The notes: generated from the sequence alone by a model not told the origin. A stretch of 64,000 nt of DNA from Gnetum montanum (GCA_015680685.1 MNCI01026937.1:146229-210228); one strand, 5' to 3'. Positions 35,061 through 49,500 are shown, counted from the stretch's first letter. Numbers and translations are program-made.

Positions 35061-37665
35061 TAATCTGTGATAAACTGTTTGTGCCTATGTTGATCCTATT
35101 ACAAGCTAAAACTAGTTCTTTTAGCTCCACGAATCAATCTATGTCGATCCAAAACTTAGCTAATAAGCTTAAATAAGAAGTAACAATCTTTTAAATCAAA
35201 TTATCTCCTGGCAGCTCTTCTTTTGAAACTTAATTATTCAACACTACTATACTAGGGTATCTTATGAAATCAAATCTAGCTTAGAATCTAGCTATTTGTA
35301 TCAATTCCCTAAAGTGTGCACAATGAGCTCATATGTGTAACTACTAAATAACTTCTAAGTTGTTAAAATACTTAAAATTACTAGCATTTTTAGAACCCTA
35401 GCACTTTAAAACAAGCTAACTCTTTTTAGGTTTTCCTGTAAATAGTTTTCTTTAATTAGCTTCATTCCTCATCTAGGGCCTTTCATCATGCATGCTCATG
35501 TTTAGGAGAAATATTCCTAAGAACTAAAATTTAAATCAAATTGACAAAATTCTTTTCAAGCTTGCTAAGAATACTTCTTGATTAGACTACGCGAATGATT
35601 TGATTGAACCACAATGATTCCTCTTTTGGTATATAGAGCTTCTAAACATTCTCAAAAATAAGCTTAACAATTCTAATGCTTGCTATTCCATGAAAATGGT
35701 AATTTGTAGTGGGAATGAGATAGATCTAACACTAATGGATGAAAGCATAAAACGTTGGCAACATCAAATGCAGAAACCCCTAGAGTGCTACATAAACATT
35801 GGAGTTCAAGTGTAACAACTACTGAAAGTGGGCTAAGACCTGTTGGAGTGTTGAGAATACCCTAGCCTTAAATACATCATTGAACATTGATATACTATAG
35901 GGCAACTATTGTAGATCAAGCCTAGTCACCATGTTAAGTCATCCAGTGGCACCTCTAAGGGGGTTGAAGAAACATGAAGACGTTTTAGGCTCCTAGAAAA
36001 GGCCCATAGACTCTCACTTGCATGTAGGACTATATTTTGCTACCCTAACAATCTAGGTATTGAAGGTGCCCAACACCATCCCCTTATTGTTAAGAATTGC
36101 TACAAACCAACTCTTTGTAGCTTATCATTTTGATGCAAAGCTTCAAGGTTACATAGGGAAAGTGTTTCTTTCATGCACATGCATGGTCTTAAATTGGTGT
36201 GTGGTTCAATTGTCAAATGGCTCCTATTTTCCCTTCATTTCTTGTTCGCACATATAAGAAGAATAAAAGAATAAGACATGAGAAAAGCTTTCATAGGAAC
36301 CCAACAAAAAAAGCCAAAGGCAACCTATTACTTAAAAGATGTTGGTTAAAACCCCTCATATTTGCCACTAAAATGCATTTAATCATGGTTTCTATCCTCT
36401 TCATGTAAGGTGCTAACTAGAGGATGTTAAAACATTGATTTCATGCTTAGATAATGGCTCAATGTTTGCTTTCCCATCATGTATATGTTTAAGTTGAAGA
36501 TTTAAGTTATTGTAGCTCCAATCTACAATGACCACTATAAGTGCATGTTATCATTACTTTAGACTTCTTTTTCAAGGGGTAATTTTTCTATATGAGTCCA
36601 ATATTGCTAACAATCCGACAATGACCACTGTAACTACATGTTATCATTGCATTAGACTTCTTTTTCAAAGGGTACTTTTTTTTGAGTCTTCCCTAAGTTG
36701 AAAGAATTGATTGCTCTTCCAATTTATGCATTTGTGCTTATTAGCGTTGGTTAAAAAAGAGGTTGATGAGGAAAGTTCAGCCTACAAGTACAATTAAACG
36801 TTCATTCAATTTTAACATTCATTGTCATTTTACTTAATTAAAGTGAGACAACAAGATGAGCAAAATAATTAGAATAAACTTTCAGGCTTAGCATGCATGA
36901 TTGTTTTCCTCAATCGCGGAAAATATATTTTAGGATGAAACCCAACTTGCTAAAGGAGCAAAATGAAGTTCCTCGAAGCTAATACGGTCTATACTATTAG
37001 CAACAACCAAAACATATGCAGACTCTGCTGCTGCCCGTGCTAAATAAGCAGAATGAAGTGACTCTAGGAGCTCATACATTCAGCTTACTCAATAGACACT
37101 GGCCTCACTGCAGCACAACCAAACATCATGTTTCTGAGAACAATTCATTGCTGTTAGTATGCACATCCCAACCGTATTCCAACCTGCACCTTCCAACATG
37201 GATATTTTGAGCACAAACATTACTGATACGTCATCATTATTTAAAAGAACAATCATTGTCCTCATTTTTTTTCCGATGTTCGCTTCTCTATTTAGCAGTA
37301 TTCTATTACTTAAAGTGAGTCCCTCCCAGTACTCGTGCCCAGTGTCTAGCCCTCATTACTGCAAGGAATTCTGGACAAAGGAGCAATTACAGCTACTCCA
37401 AGGACTTAAAAGCTTACTAAAGAGTAACCTCCGGTTTAGGCAGACATACTAGTCTGTAGAGACTCGTTACATACAATGCCAATATGCACGGGTCCGTAAG
37501 CATAAAAACACCGATTAAGGTGTAACATGATGTTAAAAACCCATAATTTTGAATAATAATATCAAAATACAAACAAAAAAAATGGAAAACTCAATACTAG
37601 GCCTTATAAGATCTTAAAATCAATGCTGTGAACAATTTACCTAAATTACTAATCTATCAGCCCTT
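35061..37665. other. Intergenic DNA between the minisatellite and AP-2 alpha
   Basis: No gene recognised. A tandem pair at 93-bp spacing lies near 36526-36700 (the word caatgaccact with a following gttatcatt and gacttctttttcaa). Open frames at 37016-37210 and 37159-37452 have no recognisable motif. From about 36900 onward the sequence is of higher complexity than the repeat-rich DNA to the left. Confidence 0.45.
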
Positions 37666-38114
37666 TTTATTCAATGAATATGGAACTAATCGGAAATCGC
37701 AAACCATTACATTCATGCCCACACGTCAACTTTGTAGCCTAATCTGAATTCAAAAACACTGAAGTTCCACAGCGGAACCCATTCACATAATTACAAATCA
37801 TGAAATAATCACATGCCCGCCAAATCCAAACCGACTAGGTTCCTCGAAAATCAACCTCGCACAACTTTATCTCAAGTGGCATGGAAACAAAGCTTAACTG
37901 CTTTCAAAACTCCTCATCTGACAGCGTAGAATTTACCACTGTTAATTTTCTCCGCCAGCACTTGCATCCCTACCAAACAACTCAAATGTAGCTGTTTGGA
38001 CCAAAACTTTGAACATAGACAGCAACCACTGACGAGAGGTCACTCAAAGAGCTTGTACAAATGAATTCTTCTATAGAACAAAAACAGAATTTGAACAAGG
38101 AAATTTATGGTAAC
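37666..38114 (-). terminator. Probable 3' untranslated region of AP-2 alpha with AATAAA signal
   Basis: Downstream of the TAG on the minus strand, the first canonical AATAAA is at 37671-37666, giving a 3' UTR of about 450 nt plus the usual short run to the cleavage site. Plants tolerate variant signals, so earlier sites are possible. The stretch is of ordinary complexity with no transposon signature. Confidence 0.3.
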
Positions 38115-40581
38115 CTAAATTAAATCAGCTAAAAGAGCAGCAGGGTCCGAGGATGCTGGAGGTGCCGATACTGCAGGTGGTGGTTGTGGTGCAGCTGCAG
38201 CTGGACGAGCTACATGAGTTGCAGGGATAGCCACCAGATGGTCTTTGATGAATTCCTTCAACCTATAATGGCATTAGCCCCAGTAGCTAAGTATATGGAA
38301 CTTGAGCATAGAGTTTATTATTAAGAGTGAAAAAAAAAAAAAAAGCCTAGCTACAAGCATTTCATCTTACTCGAATGTTGTGCTAGGATCTGGTGATGCT
38401 ACAGTCATTCGCAACTGGGTTCGATCTGATGGATCCGTTTCGACTCGAATCTGATCAACGAAAAATTGATTCAGGTCAAATAAAATCAAAATATGTTCAA
38501 AACAAACAAAAGATGCTAATTAGAATGTTGCTAAATATAAATATGGATGTACCATGCATAGAGCGGCTCTTGTTGCCTCTGAATAAAATGTCGTGCTTGC
38601 AACTAGGTTATTCGGATTTGGGTCCTGCATGCATGAATTGAAGTATGGAAAAAATATGACATTTCGCTCATGAAAAATGCATTGAAAACTTAATCAACAA
38701 CGGGAAAAACACCCACTATTCCAGGAGTAACTGCTATATGCAGGCTCGCAAACAAACTGGACATTTCAGAAAGTAATAGAGGTTTTACACCACGAACCTG
38801 CATTTAAAAAATCAAGTGATGATGCAAAGGACTACAACTCAATCAATACATCCCATTCGCTAAAACAAGAATATTTTTAAATATGATAGATTAACAAGCT
38901 CCCGATGAAATTTTGAATGTTAGAAATTGCATACCACTTCCTGCAGCTTCAATGAAGGACCTGTGAGTGCCCGCCAACGTGGAAAAAATTCATCAGCAGA
39001 CATTGATAAAGGCTGCAAAAACTTATTGAAGACAACAGGTAGCCGAAGGTTGACATTTACCTGCATGATAGAGGATGTTACAAAGTATTTCAATCGTGGT
39101 TAAAGATGATTAAAGATAATCCAAGATATCTCATACCGGCGTAGTCCCATTTTTATAGGAGAAGTCTAGGACAGAAAGCTCTCTGCTAGGTCGCAAATTG
39201 ACTACATCAAGTGGGCATTGTAGCTGCAGAATAAAATAGAATTAATTGACACATTTCTTATGATGTCTTGCCACCAGCAAATTGCATTTGGATATTGCCT
39301 AGTATAAAAATCCTTCAATGAAATCATTGTTAGCAGGAAACAGAATGAGGAATATGATAGAAAGACAAACCTGAGCCCTTGGTGGTATCGTGTCAGGGAC
39401 ATGTGAAAGTTGCATCTTTAAATGTGGGGGTGGCAGCATCACTGCTTGCACATAAGAAAGCGGAGCTGTGTTCTTGTTTCCCATAAACAGAACAAGTCTC
39501 CCATGATGAGCCCGCCATTCAGCTTTTATTCCAATCTGTGGAAACAAACAATTGGATGTGACCGGATAGTATCTGATCCCTATATAAGTAAAGATAAACG
39601 AGAAATTTCACGTACAAAAGACACAACCGCATAAGATAAGCAGATTCTGCAGGATCAAAAACGATGTAAAATCCTGTAGTCCCCATAGAACAAACTAAAT
39701 TTCTGCGGCATCAAAGGATCCAACTGATTTATATTTACGATGTTTATAGTTTACTACAACATTAAGAAAAAGTAACGGTCTGACTCTCTCCTTCAGCATA
39801 GTCACGAATCATGTTACCAATCATAGAAGATGATTGCGGTAGCATCATAAAATCACCATGGTTCAGTGTGGTACCCTATTTAAAAAATGTAAATTCCTAA
39901 AAAAGGGGAGTATATCAAATAGAGCTTAAGGAATTTGTAAGGGTGGGCTACAATGGAGCAGTCATTAGTTCCAAGAACAGGGTAACTGAAACGACTTCCA
40001 GGCAGGGAATCGACTACAGACAGCTGTGTCAAAAATAGTCATACCAAAAAATGTGAAACTAGAAAAAACGGTAAACACTTTTCTCCTAGGATTGGTCCAT
40101 AAAGAAAACTGAAAGCCTGTGATATATGGTTTCGTATCAGAAAACTGAAGCCTATGGAAATATTTTCCAACTTTCAGTCACTTGCCTTATGAAAAGAAGA
40201 AAATTTGTTTGTTGACCTTGTCATCTACAAATTTTGTTTGCATTACTCATACGTTTCATAGAATAGCAAAATTTTCTTTGATAGAAATATTTGCACTACT
40301 CATTGTACTACTTCCGTGTCCTTCATAATTGTTTTGTCTTGCTATTCTGATTCAGGCAAAATGGTGTTCAGAATAAGCAAGATGGTTGTGTGTGAAGTAC
40401 TCCAAAGGTTTTGCACTAACAATACATTCACAAAATACATATTCGTTTGTGTCAGAACAAATAAAATACAGTTCTCCTAATCAAAATTTTAGAAAAATAC
40501 CTGAATCAAGGGATCTTCATATAGGACACCACTGTCTTTTAGACATAGTGTTTGGAAACGCTCAGCAATGCTCCCGATTGG
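38115..40581 (-). CDS. AP2A: AP-2 alpha exons 20-27: ear (appendage) domain
   Basis: Exons: 20 40501-40581; 21 39371-39535; 22 39137-39223; 23 38935-39060; 24 38717-38797; 25 38553-38624; 26 38371-38450; 27 38115-38262. They encode residues 732-1010. Exons 20-22 give the immunoglobulin-like sandwich ([40 protein letters not shown]). Exons 23-27 give the platform subdomain that recruits accessory factors ([40 protein letters not shown]). The C-terminus after the platform is a short Ala/Pro tail ([14 protein letters not shown]) ending ADLI; such a tail is usual in plant alpha-adaptins. Intron 24 uses GTGGGT as donor; the other introns here are ordinary GT-AG. Confidence 0.95.
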
Positions 40582-43500
40582 CTACACATGAAACTTTTTT
40601 CATTAGGCCATTAATCACATACTTCGTAGACAGCTGTATATTTGACAGTAACAAAATATCAAAATGGAAATATAAAAATACAAAACTAACAAAATAAATC
40701 AATGAAATCATGCTAAGAAAAGAATAATCCATTTATATTGGCATTACTAAAGGTGAAAAAAATATAAAGCAATCCCTTATTAGTTATTAGAAACTCTGGG
40801 ATGGCCAATCCCAAGTGACAAGAGAAGGGTTGGCAGCAGCCAGTTGCAAAAACACCTACCATTTCTTATGGATGAGTTCCCTTCTGCAAATGAGGTATTG
40901 TTTGCTTAGAAAATCTTTTGAGCCGTTTGTGCAATCACATAAGATCAATGAACATAAGCAATATATTTGAATAAAAAACCATCACCAGCATGGTTCTGCT
41001 TTTCTTATTTTTTTGTTATTTTTCCCCGGAGAAGCTACACTCTACAATAATGCATGTCTTTCTCGAGACTATCCTTTTCAGCATTTACAACTAAATATTG
41101 CAGAATTTAGAATAGATGGGGGTGTTTTTGTTTGTGCAAATTGTAATGCTGGAGTAGGCTCATGGTAAACAGAAATATTCAGTGGCAAAGTGAAAATGGT
41201 GGCATAAACATTGATCCAGATCATTCTTGGATTCAGTGCTCTGAAGACAATGGTATTAATAGAATGGGACATCTTTTGGAATGGACAAAGGCTCTAGATC
41301 TACTTATCTGCAATGGTCTACCTTATGTTAGGGCATTCCCCAAATGCAACACGCAGCAACAGAAAAGCCCAATTGCTGTAAGAAATGAACAAGGGCTTGC
41401 TAGAGCATTACCTGGAAATGACATGCAACAATCATGTCCATTTGTTGTATCAAATATGCAAGGGTTCCCACATCATGTGGGCAAAGAAGATAGTCCAACA
41501 TAAGACCCAGGAGAGACATCACCAATTTAAGAGGGCTATGTAAAACATAGGCTCATTGATAGAGAAGACCAACAAAATTCCGGATTTCATAAATAGGAGA
41601 GTAGTCAATATAGCTTTGCTTACAGAAACTATGTAGAAGGGACAGAAAGCAAAGCACATTGGTGAAGGATTTAGGCTCTTCTACCATAGAAGGAGAGAAA
41701 ACTTTAGCAATGGAATAAGGATAGTGGCAGATCAACAAATAAAGAATAAAATGGTAGAAGTTACTTGAAGAGGTGATAGAATCATGAGTATTAAGATTAT
41801 CTTGAGAAAAGAAGTTATTAATATCCTTAGTATCTATGACCTTAGGTTAGTTTGTTAGATCCTATTAAGAGAACCTTTTAGCATTCTTTGGATGGGCTTA
41901 TGCAACAAATACTAAAGCATGCAGATATCCTTATCGGAGGAGATTTCAATAGACCTAGGGAAGCACTAAGAACATGTTATGAGAGGGTTCATAGAGGGCA
42001 TGTTGTTAAAGAGAGAAAACGAGGTAGTCTATACTTGATTTTCTGCAGGCCTATGATCTTGCAATAGCTAATACCTATTTTAAGAAAAGTGTTTAACACT
42101 TGGTAACCTTCAGAAGCAGAAATAACTCAACTCAACTCAAATAGACTACATCATGGTAAGAGAAAGAGATCAGAGAACTTGTGAAAATTGCAAAGTCATT
42201 CCAGGAGAAAGCCTTAAAACCAAACATAGACTTATGGTGATGAATCTAGCTGTCAAGAGTGGAAACAATAGAGACTCTGCAAAAGGAGTACCTTGTATAA
42301 AATGGTAGAATTTAAAGGAAGACAAGGCAACATAATTTAAGGATAGACTGCTTGCAGAAGGACCTTGAGATTTGAACTTAAATATAAATGATAACTAGAG
42401 CCAAATGAAATGTTGTACAGAAAATATAGAGGAGGACATCCTTGAGGTATTAAAACAAAAAAAAAATTATATTCAAAAGGAAACATGGTGGTAGAGTGAA
42501 GAAATGCACTGAAAATTCAAAATAAGAATTAGTTTTTCGAGGAATGGCAACAGAGTAAGAGACAAGATTACTTTGAAAGATACAAGTTAGCAAAGTAGCC
42601 GGTGAAGAAGATAGTGAGCAAGGTTAGACTTAGCACTTTTGATTCCTTTTATGAGAAGCTAGAAAGGAGGGTGAGAAAATAATTTACAAGCTGGCCAAGA
42701 CATGAAACAAGAGGTACAAAAGCATTGACCATATTAGATGCATCAACTTAGATAACAAAAGAATTTTGTCTTCAAACAATAAATTTTGGAGGGGCCATTT
42801 TTAGGGGCTAATCAATGAAGAATCTCCTGCAGATGAAGTTGAAGACAATGAATCAAATGTAGAAATGACCAATGTTATACATGCATTTGAAATAAAGACC
42901 CTTATGAAGATGAAGAACAGTAATGTGATATGACCAAATGGTATCCCTATAAAAGTATTTGGGGCTATGGGAGATATAGGGATCACTTGGTTGACAAATT
43001 TCTTCAACAAGATCTGAGAGAAAGGAAGAGGAGAAGCACCATAGTATCCATCTACAAGAATTAGGGACACATCCAAAATTATAGAAACTATAGAAGCATC
43101 AAGCTTATGAGCCACACCATGAAGTTATGGGAGTGTTATAGAGCAATGTTTAAGGCAAGAATCACATGTTTCTGATAATTAGTTTGGTTTTATGCCCAGA
43201 AGATCAACTATGGAAGTTATGGGAGTGTTATAGAGCAATGTTTAAGGCAACAATCACATGTTTCTGATAATTAGTTTGGTTTTATGCCCAGAAGATCAAC
43301 TATGGAAGCTATCCTCATGCTAAGACAATTGATGGAGAAATTTAGGCATAAGAAAAGGAATCTACATATGATTTTCATTAACCTGGAGAAAACGTATGAT
43401 ATAGTTTTCTAAGAGATTATTTGATGGGAAATAAAGAGGAAAGATACTCCTATTGGGTACATAAAGGCCATCAAAGACATGTATGATGGGGCAACAACTC

Positions 43501-46500
43501 TAGTTCATACTGTCTATAGAGAGACTACAAACTTTTCCATGAAGGTAGGACTACACAAAGGATGTACTAAGCCCTTACTTATTTGCATTTATTATGGATG
43601 AGCTAACTAAAAATATTCAAGATGATATCCCTTTGTGTATGCCCTTTGCTAATGATATTGTTTTGGTGGATAAATCTAAGGAATTCATGGCTACAAAAAT
43701 GCAAACTTGGAGAAACAACCTAGAAGAGTTGAGGATTACCAGAAGTAAAACAAAATACTTAAAAGTGCATTTTCAATGAAAAAGTGAGTAATGAAGACCT
43801 GAATATTAGAATTCAAAACCAAGAAGCCTCTCAATGTAAGCAATTCAGTTATCTGGGGTCTCTTGTTCAAATGGACAATGAGATTTACAACGATGGAACA
43901 AACATAATTGAAGCAGAATAGATTAAATAGAGAGAAGCTAGTGGTGTGCATTGTGATAGACAAATCCCTGCTAGGTTGAAGAAAAAGTTCTACAAAATTG
44001 ATATCAAACCTATGATCCTTTATGGTGCAGAATGTTAGGCTATCAAAAAGCATCAAGCTCAACACATACATGCAGCAAAGATGCAAATGCTAAGGTGGAT
44101 AGTGGCTGCAACTAAGAAAGAGTGGATCAACTCCTTGCTTATTAGGAGAAATTTGGGAGTAACACCTATAAATGAAAAGATTAAGGAAAACCACCTCTGA
44201 TGGTTTGGTCATCTGCTAAGAAGACCAGAGAATGCTCCTGTTAGAAGAGCTTACTTTATTAAAGTAAAGAGCTTACTTTATTAAAGTAAAGAGGAAACAA
44301 CAAAGAGATAGCCTTAAACATAAAGAAGGACATTCAAGATTTAATGCTAATTTGGCTCTTAATAAAAGTGAAAGGCAAAAAAGAATTTATAGAGCCAACC
44401 CCATGTAGTTGGGATAAGGCCGGGAGGATGATGATTATCATGATAGCTATTAGAATACAGTAAAAACCAGAATACTGGTAACCTACAAAAATGGTGCAAG
44501 ATTTCAAATTCACACATGCACAAACATTGTTTTAAAAATTGGCAATAAATGTATCTACTCGTTTTTTACTCTCCTTATCAAGAACAATTAAATACTATGG
44601 TTTTGGAGAAATCTTGACATCGTGAAAAAAAAGATGTCCTATATAATGATGAGCATGATTTAGAACTATCAAACCTAATCTCCAGAATAACATCAACATT
44701 GTTGCGTATTCAGTGCAACATAGGCTGAGGGAACGCATGCAAAAGTAAGAGTTTTGTATCCAGTTTTCAGCTGTCAACTTGTGTGAATACCGGTGGTGCA
44801 TGAAATAAATCAAGAAGATAATCATGATCATGACAAATGGAAAGAACGAGATGATATATGCCAAACAATGAAAAGAACTTTGGCTACCACTAATGTTGCA
44901 ATATGATGTCATGTACTTAAGCATTTTTAGCCTGGCAAAAAGCACTGAACATTTCATAATGTGCTGAAAACTGATTAAAAACATAGAATAATTACATAGA
45001 CCAAGCATGATGTCCTAGCAATTCATAATCAGTTAAGCATTGACAACCTGAACAGCTGCTGGTTGTTCACCGAGAATAGCTAGTGCAAGTGGATCAGTTG
45101 CTGCGGTAGATGTGTCAGTTGATGCTTCAGTTGCTGGTGGACCTTCTATGGCAAGAGGGCTCAGAAGATCACCTAGAAGGTCGCCAGCAGGAGTTGAAGC
45201 TTGTGATTCTTGCCTGATAATTGTTCCATTAGACTGTCTACTTGGTAGATCCACAGGTGCAAGTTCCTGCCATTTTGAGTAATGAAACCAAAGTAACGAA
45301 TGTCAACGCAATTTCTAAGCTTTGGATATCAAATGACAAATGACATGATAAAAGTACTTGCCATATTTTGCGACAATACAGGAGCTTTTATTTGACTGGT
45401 GGATAGTGATCCATTAACAGACCGTTGCTCAGTCACAACTAGTGCATTGGACATTTGCTGTTGCACCCTCAATTTTGTTGCACTAAGCTCTGCAGCATCC
45501 CCTTCTGTATCTTCAGCTCTTTTTAGTAATGCAGACTGACATGCATGTCCATGGTTTAGAGATCACATTCATAATTGGGAAAAATTTAATCCTCAAAATT
45601 CATTGCAGAACTGGATACCTGCCGTTCAGAAAATTTTGGCATTTCAGCCAAAATGTCCATTGAAATTGATCCCTTCTGGCTCAATGCAAAATATTCAACC
45701 GCACGTTGTTGGACTTCGATATCAATAAAGCTTTCATACCTGTGTATCAGAATGGTTATTAAGTATTCTAGATATGAAATTTTGATCTACAGACCTAACA
45801 CATGAGAAGTTAAACATGTTGGCAGTTCAAATCTGAAATAGAAAACAGGAAGACAGGGGTTACTTTCTAAAAACTGTTGCTATATGTTCTTGCAACTCGG
45901 GATCTGGGGGTTGTGTATGCATAAGTATCTTTGCATATGTAGAAAGGAGGAGAGCTATAGTAGGTATCCTGCACAAAATCCTGGTTAGATCTGGATGATA
46001 AAAATTGCATACTAATTATCAAATTAAAATATCCCGATGGAATACACACGACACGGTAGGAAGCTTATCATGAAGAATTGCAAATATCTCTTTCGGGCTA
46101 CATGCAGGCCGCCGTGCTAGAAGGTGACTGTACTCTCCAAGTATGTAAGCACCAACCTGAAGATAAAATCAAGACCAGACTGATATTGCAAGTATCCAGA
46201 TATAATTTTGAATTATTTCAGTATGTAACATAATCTTTATGGAATCACTGCAATTAAAATTAAAGGCAAAAAAATGCATAGGATAGTCTAAAGAGAAAAT
46301 ATCAAAACATCTAAAAAGTCCGAATTTGTTTTCGACAATTAAGATACTTGTCATCACAGTACAACGGCCATTTAATAATTTTAGAAAAGAACATGGGAAT
46401 AAGGTAACAATGCAGCTTCATAGAGCAACTAAAGTTACCATACTGAAAACAAGAAAAATGAAATTAAAGAAACCTTCAGCTTCAATAGATAAAATTCCAT

Positions 46501-49500
46501 TAACTGACACTTAAGTATTTATTATGTCATAAAAATGGCTAGGAAATACTACCAATAAAACAGAATAACGTCACAAATTGCAGTCTTCAATGAAAACTTC
46601 ACTACAGACAACATTTTAATAAAAACTAAAATTTTAACAAAGAAAAGGTCAATGCAGAATGAAACCACATTCGTAACATTCCCATATGCGCTCTTCTGAA
46701 ATAAAATAAACCATGGGAATCCCTTACTTTAACCATTGTCTCATGTACTGCTGGTTTGTCAAGATATTCCCGTGCCTTTGCAGCAGCATACGGCTACATA
46801 AGAAATATAGTAGCGATATTAAAGCAGGACATTTCTTTCAAGGCCCACCAGAAAATGGAAAAGGGACAGATAGCAGTTTTAATATTCAAACCTGCAAATC
46901 TTCATTATTGGTTACAAATTGGACCACACGATACCATATATCATCACTAATAAAATCACCAGCCTTGTCTATCAGTTGCAGAATCACGTCAACATACCTG
47001 AAATTTTCAAAAGTTATCATTTTAATGAAATATTTCCAGCAATCAAAATAAGTGTACCATAGCTTAAAGAAATATTAATTTTTGTTTGTGGTCCAAAAGA
47101 TAGGCACTTCTTGTAGTTCATTCCTACGGTGATGTGAAGACGTACATTCTCAGTCATTTTAGGTAGTTTCAGTGATACCAAATGTAATTTTACGAATCCG
47201 CCACACCCCACACACACACATTATCTCGTAACCTTTCATTTAAATTTTCTACGCTTCCTGTGTTACACCACAAAGTCGCTGACTAATTTCTACATTGGTT
47301 AACCCTCGGACGTTTTTGTGAAATTACTCCTATTCCAAACCTTTTTAACGTTATATTTGGCCAAGAATTGGATCCTTATGCATGTAGTTGTGCCGCTGTT
47401 CACTTGAAGTAAACCAATCCTAATCCAATTCAATGCTGCTTATGACATCACAATGAGGTGTTTGCCTAATAGTAAGACTCTTGGCATGGAAACGTCAGGC
47501 AACAGGTTCAATTCAAGTGGGCAACTCTGAGTTATGAAATTATTATGGAATGGAATTTCGCAAACTACTATGGCGCAATAGATCCAAAGGGTCTTAGTGC
47601 ATTTAATTAAAAAAGCATTCAGTTTCAGTTTCATATATAAAATAACAACGAATGTAAAGAAGGATTTCTATGATGTTTAATATTTCAACTGTACATGCAA
47701 GATACAAACCAGTACATGTTATGGAAAGTCACTACCTTTACCTAGAGTAATAAGTGCATGGAGAAAGATGTGAATTGGGTTTTCAATGAAACATGAAATA
47801 AAAAGATAATGAGCCTACATATATACAGGTGGTCATAAAATTGAAAATGGAATGTGGCAGGGGAACCCCTATTTGAAAACCATTAAAGACATGATTTTTG
47901 TCATATACAAAATGAAGAATCTACAAGAAGATCTGACTAAATGTAACATATAATATTAAGAGAGTTGCCCTTCCCTCATTTTTCCCAGCAACCAGTATCT
48001 GTCAAATGTACCAGAATATGCCAAACGCAACTTGAATATTTCAGTGTTACATCCCAAATTTAGCAAGCTACTGCAAGCAAGAAGCTCTAGGTCCTATTCG
48101 GTTGCTCCAATTTCATAGATGCTGCATGCAATTATGCTACCACTAGTAGAAAGAGAACTGTAATTATTTAAACAGCATTCACTGATTTCAACTTCCAATG
48201 TGAAATTTTCATCCTTTAGTATCCGTTTCAACTTCCATTCTGAAACTCTCTTCAGCATCAGTTTCAATTTCCAACATGAAACAATTCATGATATTGATAG
48301 TTGCATCTCCTTTTGTAATGAAATAGGGCTTATTTTATGTATCAGATACTGCTACAAATGTGGAAATGAAATGAAAAAATCAATGAATTCATTCAAAATA
48401 AATAAATTGTCCTCTTTCTATCTGTTTACAGTAACTAGACCTCTGTTTTCGTCTATTTTTATGCCCCACATTTCAGCGAGATCTTTAAGCCTCCTTTGTA
48501 GAGGAGTTGATGTTACCTACATTTTTCTCGTACAGTCATTTGGGCTGGTGTGTTGCTTTGCTTAATATGCAATGAATAGCAGCCTTCGACATAATTTGGC
48601 CTCCGTACTACGATTATTGTGTATTGTTAATTTTTTGTCTGATGTTTTCTTCTGAAAAAAAAAATTGTATGTACTTTCATCATGTGATGCCACATCTGCC
48701 TTTGGCATGTTCCATAGGAATTTGTAAGCTTCAGTTGCTAGGAAAAATAAGGGATGGACAACTCTAAATACAAATGCTACCCCAAGTCACTTAGTGCACT
48801 TATATGATGACTGAGGAAAGTAGAGTTGCCACTCTCACTACACAACAAAGCCATGATCGATACCGAAGATTTTATTCCATAACACCTTTTTTGTTATTGA
48901 CAAAATGGAAATTCACAGAGCTAAGTTCAAGGCATAAGACCAACTTTACCTCAGAAATTTTAAAAGAAATAAATAATGACAAAAAGATCTTTATAAAGCA
49001 ACTATAACAAAAGAAAGGAAAAAAGAAAACACCTGGCTCATGTAATATGTAACAATGCAAATAATGAACTTGTTTATGTTAAAATTCAGGAAAGAAAAGG
49101 AAAGCTACATTCAAAAGTCGGGAACAAAAAAAAGGAAGTGTTTCCTCCTAAAACAAATCATGAGGCTTCAACAAAACATGGAAATGATCAATTGAATCAA
49201 TACAATAGGAGATTAAAGATGTCTCAATGATGAAGAAAGGTCAAATGGTGTGCCAGTAAAGATATGGATATGCCTGATAATTCAAAAGTTAATAAATTTG
49301 TGATTGCTTTCATACATGTTTCATTAAGTGTGAGAGATCTAAATTTTGACGTACAGAATGATAAAAGAATTCTCTATGTGTAAAACTTTACTAAAATGAC
49401 TATAGTATTTAAGGCCACCAAAGACAGAATCTTAGTCTTTGGGCATTGCCCCTTCAAAAATCTTGGCCTAACAAAATGGGCCACAGCAAGGAAAATTTCC

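Larger units (their letters stand above)
41540..44450 (+). mobile_element. Decayed RTE-clade LINE in intron 19 of AP-2 alpha
   Basis: Non-LTR retrotransposon lying antisense to the host gene. The plus-strand frames, broken by many stops and shifts, show in order an endonuclease ([10 protein letters not shown] near 41600; [10 protein letters not shown] near 41925; KVIPGESL near 42200), a reverse transcriptase ([12 protein letters not shown] near 43100; NQFGFMP-like box near 43180; a catalytic box read as [11 protein letters not shown] near 43640, where the usual Asp-Asp has become Asn-Asp) and the C-terminal block seen in plant RTE elements ([35 protein letters not shown] near 44020-44250). 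The 3' end carries ccccatgtagttgggataag followed by a gatgat run, as plant RTE copies usually do. Length fits a nearly full copy. It cannot be active because of the stops and the catalytic change. Confidence 0.9.

Noticed and set aside
40582-45047. A possible missing small exon in the 4.5-kb intron 19
   Set aside because: Exon 19 and exon 20 join in frame to give [13 protein letters not shown], which matches the family without extra residues.
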